A stretch of DNA of 64,000 nucleotides, taken from the NCBI RefSeq assembly GCF_002162035.1, contig NZ_CP021138.1, positions 2,356,001-2,420,000 of the forward strand, read 5' to 3'. Shown here piece by piece: positions 15,614 through 25,580 of the stretch. The notes below the pieces were generated by a model, which was not told where the DNA came from, searched no databases, and was given only the letters and a program-made list of their open reading frames with translations. This stretch comes from Sulfuriferula sp. AH1 (GTDB taxonomy: Bacteria > Pseudomonadota > Gammaproteobacteria > Burkholderiales > Sulfuriferulaceae). The position numbers and the translations under genes are program-made. The first letter of the stretch is position 1. Each line of letters starts with the position of its first letter.

Positions 15614-16971
15614 GCACCGCGGATATTGACAGCACATACCCACTCGAACTCGATCAGCCGCGTTTTTCGGTGAAAAACCCCGAGCTGCGTTACGACAAGC
15701 AGGGCGACATGCCGGACGCACAGCGAGTGGAAACGGCGATGCGTCATTTCGTCAAGGATTTCGGTGCTGTCGCAGCCACCTATATGGAATCCTGCATCCA
15801 TTGCGGCATGTGTGCCGAAGCCTGTCACTTTTACGTGGCCACCGAAGACCCGAAATACACGCCGATCTGGAAACTGGAACCATTCAAGCAAGCCTACAAG
15901 CGCGAAGCCGGGCCGTTCGCCGCGATCTACCGCGCGCTCAACCTGAAGAAAAAAGTCACCGTGGAACAGCTGGAAGAATGGCAGGAGCTGCTCTACGACA
16001 GTTGCACCCTATGCGGACGCTGCACCCTGATCTGCCCGATGGGTATCGACATTGCATCGCTGGTCGGGCTGGCGCGTCACGGCATGAACCAGGCCGGACT
16101 GGTGCCGCATGAACTGTGGGCGGTAGCGGAGCGTGCCAAACGCGAAGGCAGCCCGCTCGGCGCGACGCCCAAGGTGTTCAAGGAACGCTGCGAATGGCTG
16201 GCCGATGATAATGAGGTCGAAATCTTCGTCGACAAGCCGCAGGCCGATGTCATCGCCGCGATGTCATCCATCGAAATCATGAAATACCCGGAATCCATCG
16301 TCGCCACGGCGAAAATACTCAACCACCTCGGGCTCAACTGGACATTCCGCACCGATGGCTATGAAGCCACCAACTTCGGCATGCTCTCCGGCAACAGTGC
16401 CTGGCAAAAAGACATGAGCATGAAGCTCATCGACGCCACCATCGCCGCCGGTGCGAAACTGCTGATACTGCCCGAATGCGGCCACGCCTACGGTGCGATG
16501 CGCTGGCAGGGCGCAAATATTTACGGCAAACCGTTACCATTCCGGGTGCTGCACATATCCGAATTTCTGGCCGAGAATACCAAAAACGGCGCGCTCAAAA
16601 TCAAGCCGCTGGGCAAGACGCTGACCTTTCACGACCCATGCCAGGTATCGCGGCGCGGCGGTGCCATCGAGGCGCCGCGCGAGGTCATCGACGGCCTCGG
16701 TGCTGAGCTCATCGAAATGCACGACACCAAGGGCCTGAACTGGTGCTGCGGCGGCGGTGGCGGCGTGGTCACCATCCACCGCGCCGACCCTATCCGTTAT
16801 CAGGCATTCCAGATCAAAATGAAACAGGTGGATGACACCGGTGCGGAGATGCTGGTGTCCAGCTGCTCCAACTGCCGGCAGACATTTGATGATGGCCAGG
16901 ATCACTTTCACTGGGACAAAACCATGCTCAGCCTGCTGGAGCTGGTCGCTGACAATCTGGAGGATAAATGA
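15610..16971 (+). CDS. isp2: Isp2, HdrD/DsrK-like iron-sulfur protein
   Basis: 453 residues. Two 4Fe-4S motifs (Cys 62, 65, 68, 72 and Cys 132, 135, 138, 142) are followed by two CCG-type regions. The first is degenerate (PECGHAYGA, then HDPCQVSRRGG), and the second contains WCCGGGGG and SSCSNCRQ. The CCG domains hold the noncubane cluster in heterodisulfide reductase HdrB/D. No signal peptide, so it is cytoplasmic, docked on Isp1. The electron acceptor (quinone, disulfide or sulfur-linked carrier) cannot be told from sequence. Overlaps hynL by ATGA. Confidence 0.93.
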   Translation: MSTADIDSTYPLELDQPRFSVKNPELRYDKQGDMPDAQRVETAMRHFVKDFGAVAATYMESCIHCGMCAEACHFYVATEDPKYTPIWKLEPFKQAYKREAGPFAAIYRALNLKKKVTVEQLEEWQELLYDSCTLCGRCTLICPMGIDIASLVGLARHGMNQAGLVPHELWAVAERAKREGSPLGATPKVFKERCEWLADDNEVEIFVDKPQADVIAAMSSIEIMKYPESIVATAKILNHLGLNWTFRTDGYEATNFGMLSGNSAWQKDMSMKLIDATIAAGAKLLILPECGHAYGAMRWQGANIYGKPLPFRVLHISEFLAENTKNGALKIKPLGKTLTFHDPCQVSRRGGAIEAPREVIDGLGAELIEMHDTKGLNWCCGGGGGVVTIHRADPIRYQAFQIKMKQVDDTGAEMLVSSCSNCRQTFDDGQDHFHWDKTMLSLLELVADNLEDK

Positions 16972-18728
16972 ACGCACCTGTCAACCGGGTCATCATCGAC
17001 CCGATTACCCGTATCGAAGGCCATCTGCGTATCGAGGCGGAAACCGATGCCGATGGCATGATTACCCGTGCTTCCAGTGCCGGCACCATGGTGCGCGGTA
17101 TCGAGATCATCCTGCGCGGCCGCGACCCGCGCGATGCCTGGGCTTTCGCCCAGCGCATCTGCGGCGTGTGCACGCTGGTGCACGGCATCGCCTCGGTGCG
17201 TGCGGTGGAAGATGCGCTGAAATACGAGATCCCGGCCAACGCGCAGCTGATCCGCAACCTGATGATCGCGGCGCAGTTCGTCCATGACCATGTCATGCAC
17301 TTCTATCACCTGCACGCGCTGGACTGGGTGGATGTCGTCTCCGCGCTCAAGGCCGATCCCAAAGCCACTTCCGAACTGGCGCAGAGCATTTCCGGTTATG
17401 CCAAATCGTCACCCGGCTATTTTTCCGACGTGCAGAAAAAGCTCAAGGGCTTCGTCGAAGGCGGCCAGCTGGGCATCTTCGCCAACGGCTACTGGGGCCA
17501 CCCTGCTTACAAATTGCCGCCCGAAGCCAATCTGATGGCCGTCGCCCACTATCTGGAAGCGCTGTCCTGGCAACGCAATGTGGCGCAGTTGCACACTATC
17601 TTCGGCGGCAAGAATCCGCATCCCAACTTTGTCGTCGGCGGCGTGCCCTGTGCGATCAGCATCCATCCCGGCCATGAAGACCAGGGCGCCAGCTCGGGCG
17701 CTACCTCGCTGAACATCGTCGGCCTGCAGAAAGTGCAGGACATCATCCACCAGATGCGCGATTTCGTCGATCAGGTGTATGTGCCGGACACCCTGGCCAT
17801 CGCCGGTTTCTACAAGGACTGGTTCAAGCAGGGTGAAGGTGTCGGCAACTTCATGACCTACGGCGACTTCCCGGAAAAAGGCATGTCCGACCCCGGCAGC
17901 TTCCTGATCCCGTCCGGCGTCATCCTCAACCGCGATCTCTCCACCATCCACGCTGTCGACCTCAATGCCGACGACCAGATCCAGGAATACGTCGCGCACT
18001 CCTGGTACGACTACAAGGACGGCAAAAACAAGGGGCTGCATCCTTACGTCGGCGAAACCGAGCTGAACTACACGGGGCCCAAACCGCCTTATGCCCAGCT
18101 GGACGTGGACCAGTCCTACTCATGGCTCAAATCGCCACGCTGGAAAGGCCATGCGGTAGAAGTCGGGCCGCTGGCACGGGTGCTGATGTTATATGCAAAA
18201 GGCCACGAACAGACCAAGGAACTGGTGGGCATGACGCTGAAAAAACTCGACCTGCCGGTTACCGCGCTTTACTCGACATTAGGTCGCACCGCAGCGCGCA
18301 CCCTGGAAACCAAGATCATTGTCGATGCGATGCAGACCTGGTACGACAACCTGATCGCCAACATCAAGGCCGGCGACGTCAGAACCTTTAATGAGAAGAT
18401 GTGGGAGCCATCGCAATGGCCTTCTACCGCCAAGGGCGTGGGCTACATGGAAGCGCCACGCGGCGCGCTGGCGCACTGGATCGTGATCAAGGACGGCAAG
18501 ATCGACAACTATCAGGCTGTCGTCCCCAGCACCTGGAATGCCGGCCCGCGCGACTCGGCAGGTCAGGAAGGCCCCTACGAAGCCGCGCTTAAAGGCCATC
18601 AGCTGCATGACCCCAAGCAACCCATAGAGATACTGCGCACCATCCACAGTTTCGATCCATGCATCGCCTGCGCGGTACACGTCACCGACCCGGCAGGCGA
18701 AGAACTCATCAAGGTTAAAGTCCGATAG
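16968..18728 (+). CDS. hynL: [NiFe] hydrogenase large subunit
   Basis: 586 residues. The L1 motif RICGVC has Ni ligands Cys 65 and 68 (followed by TLVHG). The L2 motif DPCIACAVH has Cys 565 and 568. His 571 is followed by a 15-residue extension (VTDPAGEELIKVKVR) that HynD should remove. Both Cys pairs and the intact extension show a functional Ni-Fe site. It is exported with HynS through its Tat signal. Separated from hynS by isp1 and isp2, as in group 1e enzymes; 10 bp before hupE. Confidence 0.97.
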   Translation: MNAPVNRVIIDPITRIEGHLRIEAETDADGMITRASSAGTMVRGIEIILRGRDPRDAWAFAQRICGVCTLVHGIASVRAVEDALKYEIPANAQLIRNLMIAAQFVHDHVMHFYHLHALDWVDVVSALKADPKATSELAQSISGYAKSSPGYFSDVQKKLKGFVEGGQLGIFANGYWGHPAYKLPPEANLMAVAHYLEALSWQRNVAQLHTIFGGKNPHPNFVVGGVPCAISIHPGHEDQGASSGATSLNIVGLQKVQDIIHQMRDFVDQVYVPDTLAIAGFYKDWFKQGEGVGNFMTYGDFPEKGMSDPGSFLIPSGVILNRDLSTIHAVDLNADDQIQEYVAHSWYDYKDGKNKGLHPYVGETELNYTGPKPPYAQLDVDQSYSWLKSPRWKGHAVEVGPLARVLMLYAKGHEQTKELVGMTLKKLDLPVTALYSTLGRTAARTLETKIIVDAMQTWYDNLIANIKAGDVRTFNEKMWEPSQWPSTAKGVGYMEAPRGALAHWIVIKDGKIDNYQAVVPSTWNAGPRDSAGQEGPYEAALKGHQLHDPKQPIEILRTIHSFDPCIACAVHVTDPAGEELIKVKVR

Positions 18729-18738
18729 GAGTATCACC

Positions 18739-19320
18739 ATGCATAACCGTAATTCAGCAGTACTGGCCATTAGTCTTGCGCTGATTTCAGCGCCCGCCTC
18801 CGCGCATCTGCTCGGCATGCATGGCGCCGGATTTGAAGCCGGGGTAGCCCATCCGTTCACCGGCCTCGATCACCTGCTGGCCATGCTCGCCGTCGGCATG
18901 TGGGCCACGCAGCTGGGCGGACGGGCATTATGGGCGATACCGCTGGTATTTGTCGGCATGATGTCACTGGGCGGCATGCTGGCTCTGGCAGGAATGCAAC
19001 TGCCCATGGTCGAAACCGGCATCGCGACATCCTTGCTGGCACTGGGTTTGCTCGTGGCATTTTCCGCGCGCCTGCCAATTGCAGCGGGGACAACACTGGC
19101 AGGCCTTTTCGCGCTGTTTCATGGGTATGCGCACGGCTCCGAAATACCACTGGCCGCTTCACCGGCAGGTTACGCACTGGGATTCATGGCGGCCACCGCC
19201 GCTCTGCATGGTACCGGCATCGCGCTGGGCAAGTACATGAAACATGGCGCACTGCCGTGGCTGCAGTTATCCGGTACCACGGTAGCGGCAACCGGCGTCT
19301 GGTTCATGCTCGGCAACTGA
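18739..19320 (+). CDS. hupE: HupE/UreJ-family nickel transporter
   Basis: 193 residues with a cleavable signal peptide (cut after ASA, residue 22) and about six hydrophobic helices. The family motif HPFTGLDHLLAML follows the signal, and FHGYAHGSE and ALHGTGIALG are the other conserved His-bearing stretches. Known members are nickel or cobalt permeases supplying metal for hydrogenase or urease. GGAG lies before the ATG, and it follows hynL by 10 bp, so it belongs to the operon. Confidence 0.92.
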   Translation: MHNRNSAVLAISLALISAPASAHLLGMHGAGFEAGVAHPFTGLDHLLAMLAVGMWATQLGGRALWAIPLVFVGMMSLGGMLALAGMQLPMVETGIATSLLALGLLVAFSARLPIAAGTTLAGLFALFHGYAHGSEIPLAASPAGYALGFMAATAALHGTGIALGKYMKHGALPWLQLSGTTVAATGVWFMLGN

Positions 19321-19351
19321 ACGACGATACCGGTTAGCACCTGAGGGAAAC

Positions 19352-19369
19352 CCTGCGCAGTACCGCAGG
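19352..19369. other. Small hairpin downstream of hupE, upstream of the GGDEF-EAL gene
   Basis: CCTGCG and CGCAGG form a perfect 6-bp stem with a 6-nt loop in the 121-bp gap. There is no U-run, so it is a poor intrinsic terminator. It could be the 3' end structure of the hyn mRNA or part of the leader of the next gene. No known riboswitch consensus was recognised. Confidence 0.3.
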
Positions 19370-19441
19370 ATAAGGGAGTTTGTCACCAAAAACGACGTGG
19401 GACGACGACACAGCCATAACGCATAATGCTATAGTCTCGCC

Positions 19442-22400
19442 ATGATTTCATCATTCCGCACATCACCTTTTTCCCGTTATATATGGTTAACGCTAGGCAT
19501 GTACCTGCTGCTTGCCGTCACTTTCACAATCTATGTAAAGGCTGAAAAACGGATTGACCGTGCTAATGAATTGCGCCTGCAATCCTACCTGCTGGCCGAC
19601 GAACTGCGCCAGTCTTCCGACGACCTCACACGCATGGCGCGTGCCTATGCGGTCACCGGCGAACCGGTTTACAAGCAGCGCTATCAGGAAATTCTCGATA
19701 TTCGTAACGGCAAATTGGCAAGGCCGGTCGCATACGAGAACATCTACCGGGATCTGGTGCCGCTCGACAATCAGCGACCGCGCCCCGGCAGCCACCGGAA
19801 AATCGCCTTGCTGGATTTAATGCGGCAGGCGGGTTTTACCGATGCAGAATTTGACAGGCTGGCGCAAGCCAAGACGAATTCCAATGCGCTGACTCGTACC
19901 GAATTCGCCGCAATGAAGCTGGTAGATACGGATAAGCAGCCTGTCGGAACCATTCATATAGACGCGCTGAAATTACTGCAGAGTACACAATATTATCAAG
20001 CCAAGGCAGGCATCATGGGTCCCATCAATGAATTTCAGCAAATGATGGAACAACGCACACTGGCAACCGTACAAAACACCAGAAACACGGCCACCCTGTT
20101 ACGCGTGATATTCATTCTGTTAGGCATCGTCTTGCTGTACATGCTATGGCGCACTTATCGAGCCTTGCATCAAATACTGGGTAGCCCGGTTGATACGCTC
20201 TATGCGCATATCAACCGCCTAGGAAACGGCGATTTTTCTACTCACATCCCCATCGCGCCAGGCATGAAAAACAGCATACTGGGCTGGCTGGCAGCAACGC
20301 AACTCAAATTGAACAGGTTAAATCATGAGCGCAATACAGCCGAAGCAAAAATACTGCGCCTGAGCAAACTCTATGCCGCCCTGAGCCAATGCAACCAGAC
20401 CATCATCCGCAGCACCAGCGAGGCTGAACTATTTCCGCAAATCTGCCGTGTCGCAGTGCAATTCGGCGGCATGAAAATGGCCTGGATAGGGCTGGTGAAT
20501 GATGCAAGCAAACAGGTTGAAGTGGCTGCCAGCCACGGCGAAGGCATCAATTATCTGGAAAATGTCAACATTACGATAGCCCATGACAACCCCAATGGAC
20601 GCGGCCCGACAGGCACCGCAATACGCGACGACAAGCCATTCTGGTGTCAGGACTTTCAGCATGACCCGCACACTGCACCCTGGCATGAACTGGGCACGCA
20701 TTACGGCTGGGGGGCTTCGGCAGCCTTGCCTCTGCACCGCAACGGCAAAGCAATCGGCGCTCTAACCATGTATAGCGATAAAACCGGCGCCTTTGATGCG
20801 GCAGCGCAAAGCCTGCTCATCGAAATGGTCATGGATGTTGATTATGCGCTTGCCGGATTTGTTAGCCTGGCTGAACAACATCATGCACAACACATGGAAA
20901 TCCAACGCAATTTCATGCTGGAACATATCACCAGCGATGCACCGCTCAAGCTCATCCTGGAAAAAATCGCCCTGAGACTGGAAAACCTGAAACCCGATAC
21001 CCTGTGCAGCATCCTGCTGCTAGATGAAGACAAACAGCATCTGCACATTGGCGCCGCCCCCAGCCTGCCCGATTTCTATAATGCAGCGATCGAAGGCACA
21101 CAGATCGGGCCTGGTATAGGCTCCTGCGGCAATGCCGCCTACACCGGCAAACGCACCATCATCGAAGATATTGCGCACCATCCTTACTGGGAACAGTATA
21201 AGTCCATCGCAGAGCGAGCCGATCTGCATGCGTGCTGGTCGGAACCCATTATCTCTGCGGATAATAAGGTGCTGGGCACTTTTGCGATCTATCATCACAC
21301 CACCGCCCTGCCCAGTCAGCATGATATCCAGCTGATCGAAATGGCCGCGCACTTCATCGCCATCGCAATCGAACGCAAGCAGGCCGAAGCGCATATTCAC
21401 CAGCTCGCGCATTTCGACCCGCTTACCAACCTGCCGAACCGCCTGTTGCTTGATAAGCGTGCCCACGAGGCAATCAGCGCCGCACAACGAACCGGTACGT
21501 CGCTGGCAGTATTGTTCCTCGACCTCGATCACTTCAAGAATATCAACGATAACCTGGGGCACCGCATCGGCGATGAGTTGCTGATCGCACTAACCCGCCG
21601 CCTGCAATCAGTGATGCGCGACGAAGACACCGTTTCCCGTTTGGGGGGTGACGAATTCATTTTCGTCCTGCCCGACACCGGTGTCGGTGAAGCTGCCAAT
21701 GTAGCGGAAAAGCTGCTCCCGCTGGTTGCTCAGCCCTACCATCTTGGCAGCCACGAGTTGACCATTACCTCATCCATCGGCATCGCCATGTACCCGGAAG
21801 ACGGCGCAGATTTCGATACGCTGATCAAAGCAGCCGATGTCGCGATGTATCGCGCCAAACAGGCCGGTCGCAACGGCCATTGCTACTTTACCAACGAAAT
21901 GCAGGTACGCTCGGCCCGCGCCCTGACGCTGGAAAATGCGCTGCGCCGGGCGCTCGAGCGCAATCAGCTGAAAGTTTATTACCAGCCGCAAATATCCATG
22001 CAGGATAATCGGATTATTGGTGCGGAAGCGCTGGTGCGCTGGCATCATCCGGAACTGGGCGTGATTTCACCCGCCGAATTCATCCCTATCGCAGAAGACA
22101 GCGGCCAGATCTATCAAATCGGAGAGTGGGTATTGCGCACCGCCACACACCAGCTAAAAGCATGGATGAATGCAGGCATCGCGCCGATGATGGTTGCGGT
22201 GAATCTTTCCGCGATCCAGTTCCGTCACTCACGCTTGCCTGAGCTGGTCACGGCCATACTCAAAGAGGCGGCGCTGCCGCCGCAGTATCTGGAACTGGAG
22301 CTGACGGAAGGAGTTGCCATGGACGATCCGCTGGCAGCCATTGCGGTGATGGACAACCTGGACAGCCGCGGAATACGCATGTCGATCGACGATTTCGGCA

Positions 22401-22693
22401 CTGGCTATTCCTCGCTCAACTATCTCAAGAAATTCAAGGTCTACAAACTCAAGATCGATCAGTCCTTTGTACGCGACATCGGCAGCGACCCGGAAGACAA
22501 GGCTATCGTCGTCGCCATCATCAGCATGGCCCAGAGCCTGGGCTTCCAGACCATCGCGGAAGGTGTGGAAACCGCAGGACAATTGGCCTTCCTGCGCGAA
22601 CAGGGCTGCGATGAAGTGCAAGGCTATTATTTCAGCCAGGCCTTGCCTGCCGACCAGTTCGAACTGTTTATCCGAGATTGGCAATCCGCCTGA
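19442..22693 (+). CDS. Membrane-bound GAF-GGDEF-EAL cyclic-di-GMP protein
   Basis: 1083 residues. One membrane helix at about 12-32, a periplasmic helical sensor region, and a second helix near 220-240 lead into the cytoplasm. A GAF domain (about 325-480, QICRVAVQFGGMKMAWIG) and a second GAF domain (about 495-650) follow. The GGDEF domain (about 660-815) has an intact RLGGDEF. The EAL domain (about 830-1075) has an intact EALVRW and DDFGTGYSS. Both cyclase and phosphodiesterase active sites look complete. The signal is unknown. Its place beside the hydrogenase operon may be chance, since it has its own 121-bp upstream region. Confidence 0.92.
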   Translation: MISSFRTSPFSRYIWLTLGMYLLLAVTFTIYVKAEKRIDRANELRLQSYLLADELRQSSDDLTRMARAYAVTGEPVYKQRYQEILDIRNGKLARPVAYENIYRDLVPLDNQRPRPGSHRKIALLDLMRQAGFTDAEFDRLAQAKTNSNALTRTEFAAMKLVDTDKQPVGTIHIDALKLLQSTQYYQAKAGIMGPINEFQQMMEQRTLATVQNTRNTATLLRVIFILLGIVLLYMLWRTYRALHQILGSPVDTLYAHINRLGNGDFSTHIPIAPGMKNSILGWLAATQLKLNRLNHERNTAEAKILRLSKLYAALSQCNQTIIRSTSEAELFPQICRVAVQFGGMKMAWIGLVNDASKQVEVAASHGEGINYLENVNITIAHDNPNGRGPTGTAIRDDKPFWCQDFQHDPHTAPWHELGTHYGWGASAALPLHRNGKAIGALTMYSDKTGAFDAAAQSLLIEMVMDVDYALAGFVSLAEQHHAQHMEIQRNFMLEHITSDAPLKLILEKIALRLENLKPDTLCSILLLDEDKQHLHIGAAPSLPDFYNAAIEGTQIGPGIGSCGNAAYTGKRTIIEDIAHHPYWEQYKSIAERADLHACWSEPIISADNKVLGTFAIYHHTTALPSQHDIQLIEMAAHFIAIAIERKQAEAHIHQLAHFDPLTNLPNRLLLDKRAHEAISAAQRTGTSLAVLFLDLDHFKNINDNLGHRIGDELLIALTRRLQSVMRDEDTVSRLGGDEFIFVLPDTGVGEAANVAEKLLPLVAQPYHLGSHELTITSSIGIAMYPEDGADFDTLIKAADVAMYRAKQAGRNGHCYFTNEMQVRSARALTLENALRRALERNQLKVYYQPQISMQDNRIIGAEALVRWHHPELGVISPAEFIPIAEDSGQIYQIGEWVLRTATHQLKAWMNAGIAPMMVAVNLSAIQFRHSRLPELVTAILKEAALPPQYLELELTEGVAMDDPLAAIAVMDNLDSRGIRMSIDDFGTGYSSLNYLKKFKVYKLKIDQSFVRDIGSDPEDKAIVVAIISMAQSLGFQTIAEGVETAGQLAFLREQGCDEVQGYYFSQALPADQFELFIRDWQSA

Positions 22694-22706
22694 AATCCGC
22701 AAACAA

Positions 22707-25239
22707 CTACGGCATTCCCCTGGATCCCCGCCATTTCACGCTTTCAAACACAATGAACGAGGCGGCCCCGATGCCGAATGCGGTCAGCCAATATCCCCAG
22801 GCGAGCGGCGCAAAAGCAAATACCTGTGCAACAGCCGGTACCCAGGTGACAACAACCAGTGCAAGCAGCGTACCGGCCAGCACCCAGCAGGTGGCCCGAT
22901 TGCCGCCGCGTAACGCCCGCCACGGCCCGGGCAGCAGCGAACGGCTACTCAATATCAGGACGGCATTGGCGGTTATCAGTGCGACGAAAGTCATGGTGCG
23001 CGCCTGTGCCGTATCGATTCCGGCAGCAAGGGCTGCCCAGTAAAGCGATATCACCACAAGCGTGCTGCCCCCCCCAGCAGCATGCTCAGCACTATCTGAC
23101 GCCCGGTCAGCAAGCGCTCTGTCGGCTTGCGCGGCGGACGGCGCATCACTTCATCGTCAGTCGCTTCCTCTTCGAACACGATCGAACAGGCAGGGTCGAT
23201 CACCAGCTCGAGGAAGGCGATATGTATCGGCGCCAGCACCAGTGGCCAGCCGAACAGCAACGGTAAAATGGACAGGCCGATAATCGGTACATGCACAGCC
23301 AGGGTGTAAATCATGGCCTGACGCAAGTTGGCATAAATCCGCCGGCCCAGCGTGACAGCCTTGACGATGGCGCCGAAATCGTCATCCAGCAGCACCAGCG
23401 CGGCTGCTTCGCGCGCCACGTCAGTGCCGCGCTTGCCCATCGCAATGCCGATATGGGCTGATTTGAGTGCCGGTGCATCATTCACCCCATCGCCGGTCAT
23501 CGCCACGATCTCGCCCTGCGCTTTCAAAGCCTCGACGACAGCCAGCTTTTGTTGCGGCGTCACCCGCGCGAATACGCAAGTGTCAGCCATCTGCGCAACC
23601 AGACTGGCGGATGTGCGCTGTTGCAGCTCCACACCCGTCAATATGCGCGTATTGTCGATACCTGCGCTGCCCGCAATCGCCAGCGCAGTACGCGGATGAT
23701 CGCCTGTTATCATCACCACGCGGATGCCCGCCCGCCGGCATTCCTCGACGGCTGCAGGCACTTCCACCCGCAATGGGTCTGCCAGCCCGACCAGTCCGAG
23801 CAACTCGAAATCGAAATCATGCTGGATCGCAGGCCATTCGTCCCCTGCATGCACGGCCTTGGCGATTCCCAATACCCTGAGACCGCGATCGGCCATGGCT
23901 GCTGCCTGTTGCAGGACCTGCGCACGCGCAGCCTCTGCAAGATGGCACAGATCGGCTATCGCCTCCGGCGCACCTTTGGTTGCCACGGCGTGATGGGCGT
24001 GCGCGGGAATGCGCCACAAATGCGACATCGCCAGCATCTTCGGCGTCAGCTCGTATTCGTGTGCCAGCTCCCAATCGGCATGCAGATGTTCGGTATTCGC
24101 CAGATAGGCCCGTGCCAAACGGTGGAATGCCTGTTCCATGGGATCGTGCGGCTCAATCTCGCTGGCGAGCACCGCGTATTCGAGCAATTCATGAAACTGC
24201 CCGGGCAGCTCGGCGGTGCTGTCCTGCTCGAACCGGGCAACGTCCAGCCATGACTCCCCTACCGCCAGCGCCGCTACTGCCATGCAATTCCGGGTCAGCG
24301 TGCCGGTCTTGTCGACGCACAGCACAGTGGTTTTCCCCAGCGTTTCAATGGCGCTGAGGCGCTGGGGCGCTGGGTCAATACCCGCTGTCGCGCTATCCGG
24401 CGTGCGCCGAGCGCCAGAAATATGATCAGGATCACCGGGAATTCCTGCGGCAATATACCCATCGCCAGCGTAATGCCGGCGAGCAGGCCATCCAGCCAGC
24501 CCCCGCGAAATAATACGAAGAGCGCGGTGACTAGCGCGCACAAACCGATGCCGATGATTGCCAGGCGCTTGGTCAGCGCGCCGATTTCGCGCTGCAATGG
24601 CGAAGATTCGGTGGTGATGGTTTGCAGGGATTTGCCGATTTGACCCAACTCTGTCGCCGTGCCGATAGCGGTGACGCGCGCCAGCCCCTGACCGCTGGTC
24701 AGCAGCGTACCGGCATAGACGCGATTGGCCGGGCCGGGCTTTGCCGTTGCCACAGTCTTGACCACGGCCACCGACTCCCCGGTCAGCAGCGATTCGTCGA
24801 CTGCCAGCTCATGCGCAGTAAGGATCAGTGCGTCCGCAGGCACTCTGTCCCCTTCACTCAGCACCAGCACATCGTCGCGCACGACTTCCCGTCCGGCGAT
24901 ACGCATCGGCTTGCCTTCCCGAATCACCAGCGCCCGCGGACTGGCCAGATCACGCAAAGCAGCCAGCGCCTGTTCGGTGCGGCGCTGCTGCAACACGGTA
25001 ACACTCATGATGACGAACACGAAACCAAGCAGTATCAGCGCTTCATGCACATCGCCCAGCAGCGCATAAATCGATCCCGCCCCCAGCAGCAGAAGAAACA
25101 TGGGCTCGCGAACGACTTCCAGCACAGTCCTGCGCAAACCATGTTCCTGATCGACCGCCAGTTCATTGCAGCCCTCGGCCAATTGCCTGGATTCCACCTC
25201 GGCGACTGTCAGACCGTAAGGAAATTCATTGTTGTCCAT
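22707..25239 (-). pseudogene. Cation-translocating P-type ATPase, broken by two frameshifts
   Basis: Three frames together give one P2-type ATPase of about 840 residues, the normal size. The N-terminal part has the A-domain TGES and the M4 motif PQEFP; the middle has DKTGT, TGDGVNDAP and most of the P and N domains; the last 116 residues are the final membrane helices. The first break lies at 24349-24372, where NGGCGCTG is present three times in tandem; two copies would restore the frame. The second is at a run of eight C (G on the coding strand) at 23068-23075; six or nine would restore it. All catalytic motifs are otherwise intact, which suggests a recent lesion, a phase-variable gene or sequencing error. 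The ion is unknown (Ca, Mg or Mn are possible). Confidence 0.85.
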
Positions 25240-25580
25240 CATCGCCCATATCCGCAAAGAGATAACGCATCGCTGCATCAAATCCGGGGTGTATTGCAAA
25301 TCGCAATTCATCAACTTGATGGCAGGCCTTATTTATTATGGCACCTGTTTTATTCGCCATCACTGGAAAATCCATATTTCATGCCAATATATCACTCGCA
25401 CTTTGCCGGATGTACATTTGCTGGCTTAGCGCCAATCGAATGAATTTCGTTTGACATCCTTAAAGATGTATATACAATACATTTTATTGGGTTTGCTTCA
25501 ACCGACACGGCAGACCATCCTGACGGTTTCCTTCGCGTCTGAACGAGGGGGACTATTGATTTGCATGAGGAATAGCGGAC
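25240..25580. promoter_or_regulatory. Intergenic region between ATPase and globin genes
   Basis: 341 bp without a credible gene. The right part holds the globin promoter and operator (listed separately). An 11-bp palindrome ATCAACTTGAT lies at 25310-25320. About 100 bp lie between the promoter and the globin start, so the mRNA has a leader; GAGGAA is its ribosome site. Confidence 0.4.
25451..25485 (+). promoter_or_regulatory. Globin promoter overlapped by an NsrR-like operator
   Basis: TTGACA (25451-25456) and TACAAT (25473-25478) with 16-bp spacing form a good sigma-70 promoter. A 23-bp palindrome-like sequence at 25463-25485, AAGATGTATAT-A-CAATACATTTT, matches the published 11-1-11 NsrR consensus at about 19 of 22 positions and covers the -10. 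NsrR is a nitric-oxide-sensing repressor with an Fe-S cluster, so repression in the absence of NO would be expected. The nsrR gene is not in the window. Confidence 0.65.

Noticed and set aside
19331-19385. Riboswitch upstream of the GGDEF-EAL gene
   Set aside because: One short hairpin only; no c-di-GMP, guanidine, Ni/Co or other known consensus could be recognised.
22707-25239. Three separate genes
   Set aside because: The three frames encode consecutive parts of one P-type ATPase with no gap or duplicated segment.
25310-25320. FNR site between the ATPase and globin genes
   Set aside because: ATCAACTTGAT has the half-sites in the opposite order and wrong spacing to an FNR box.
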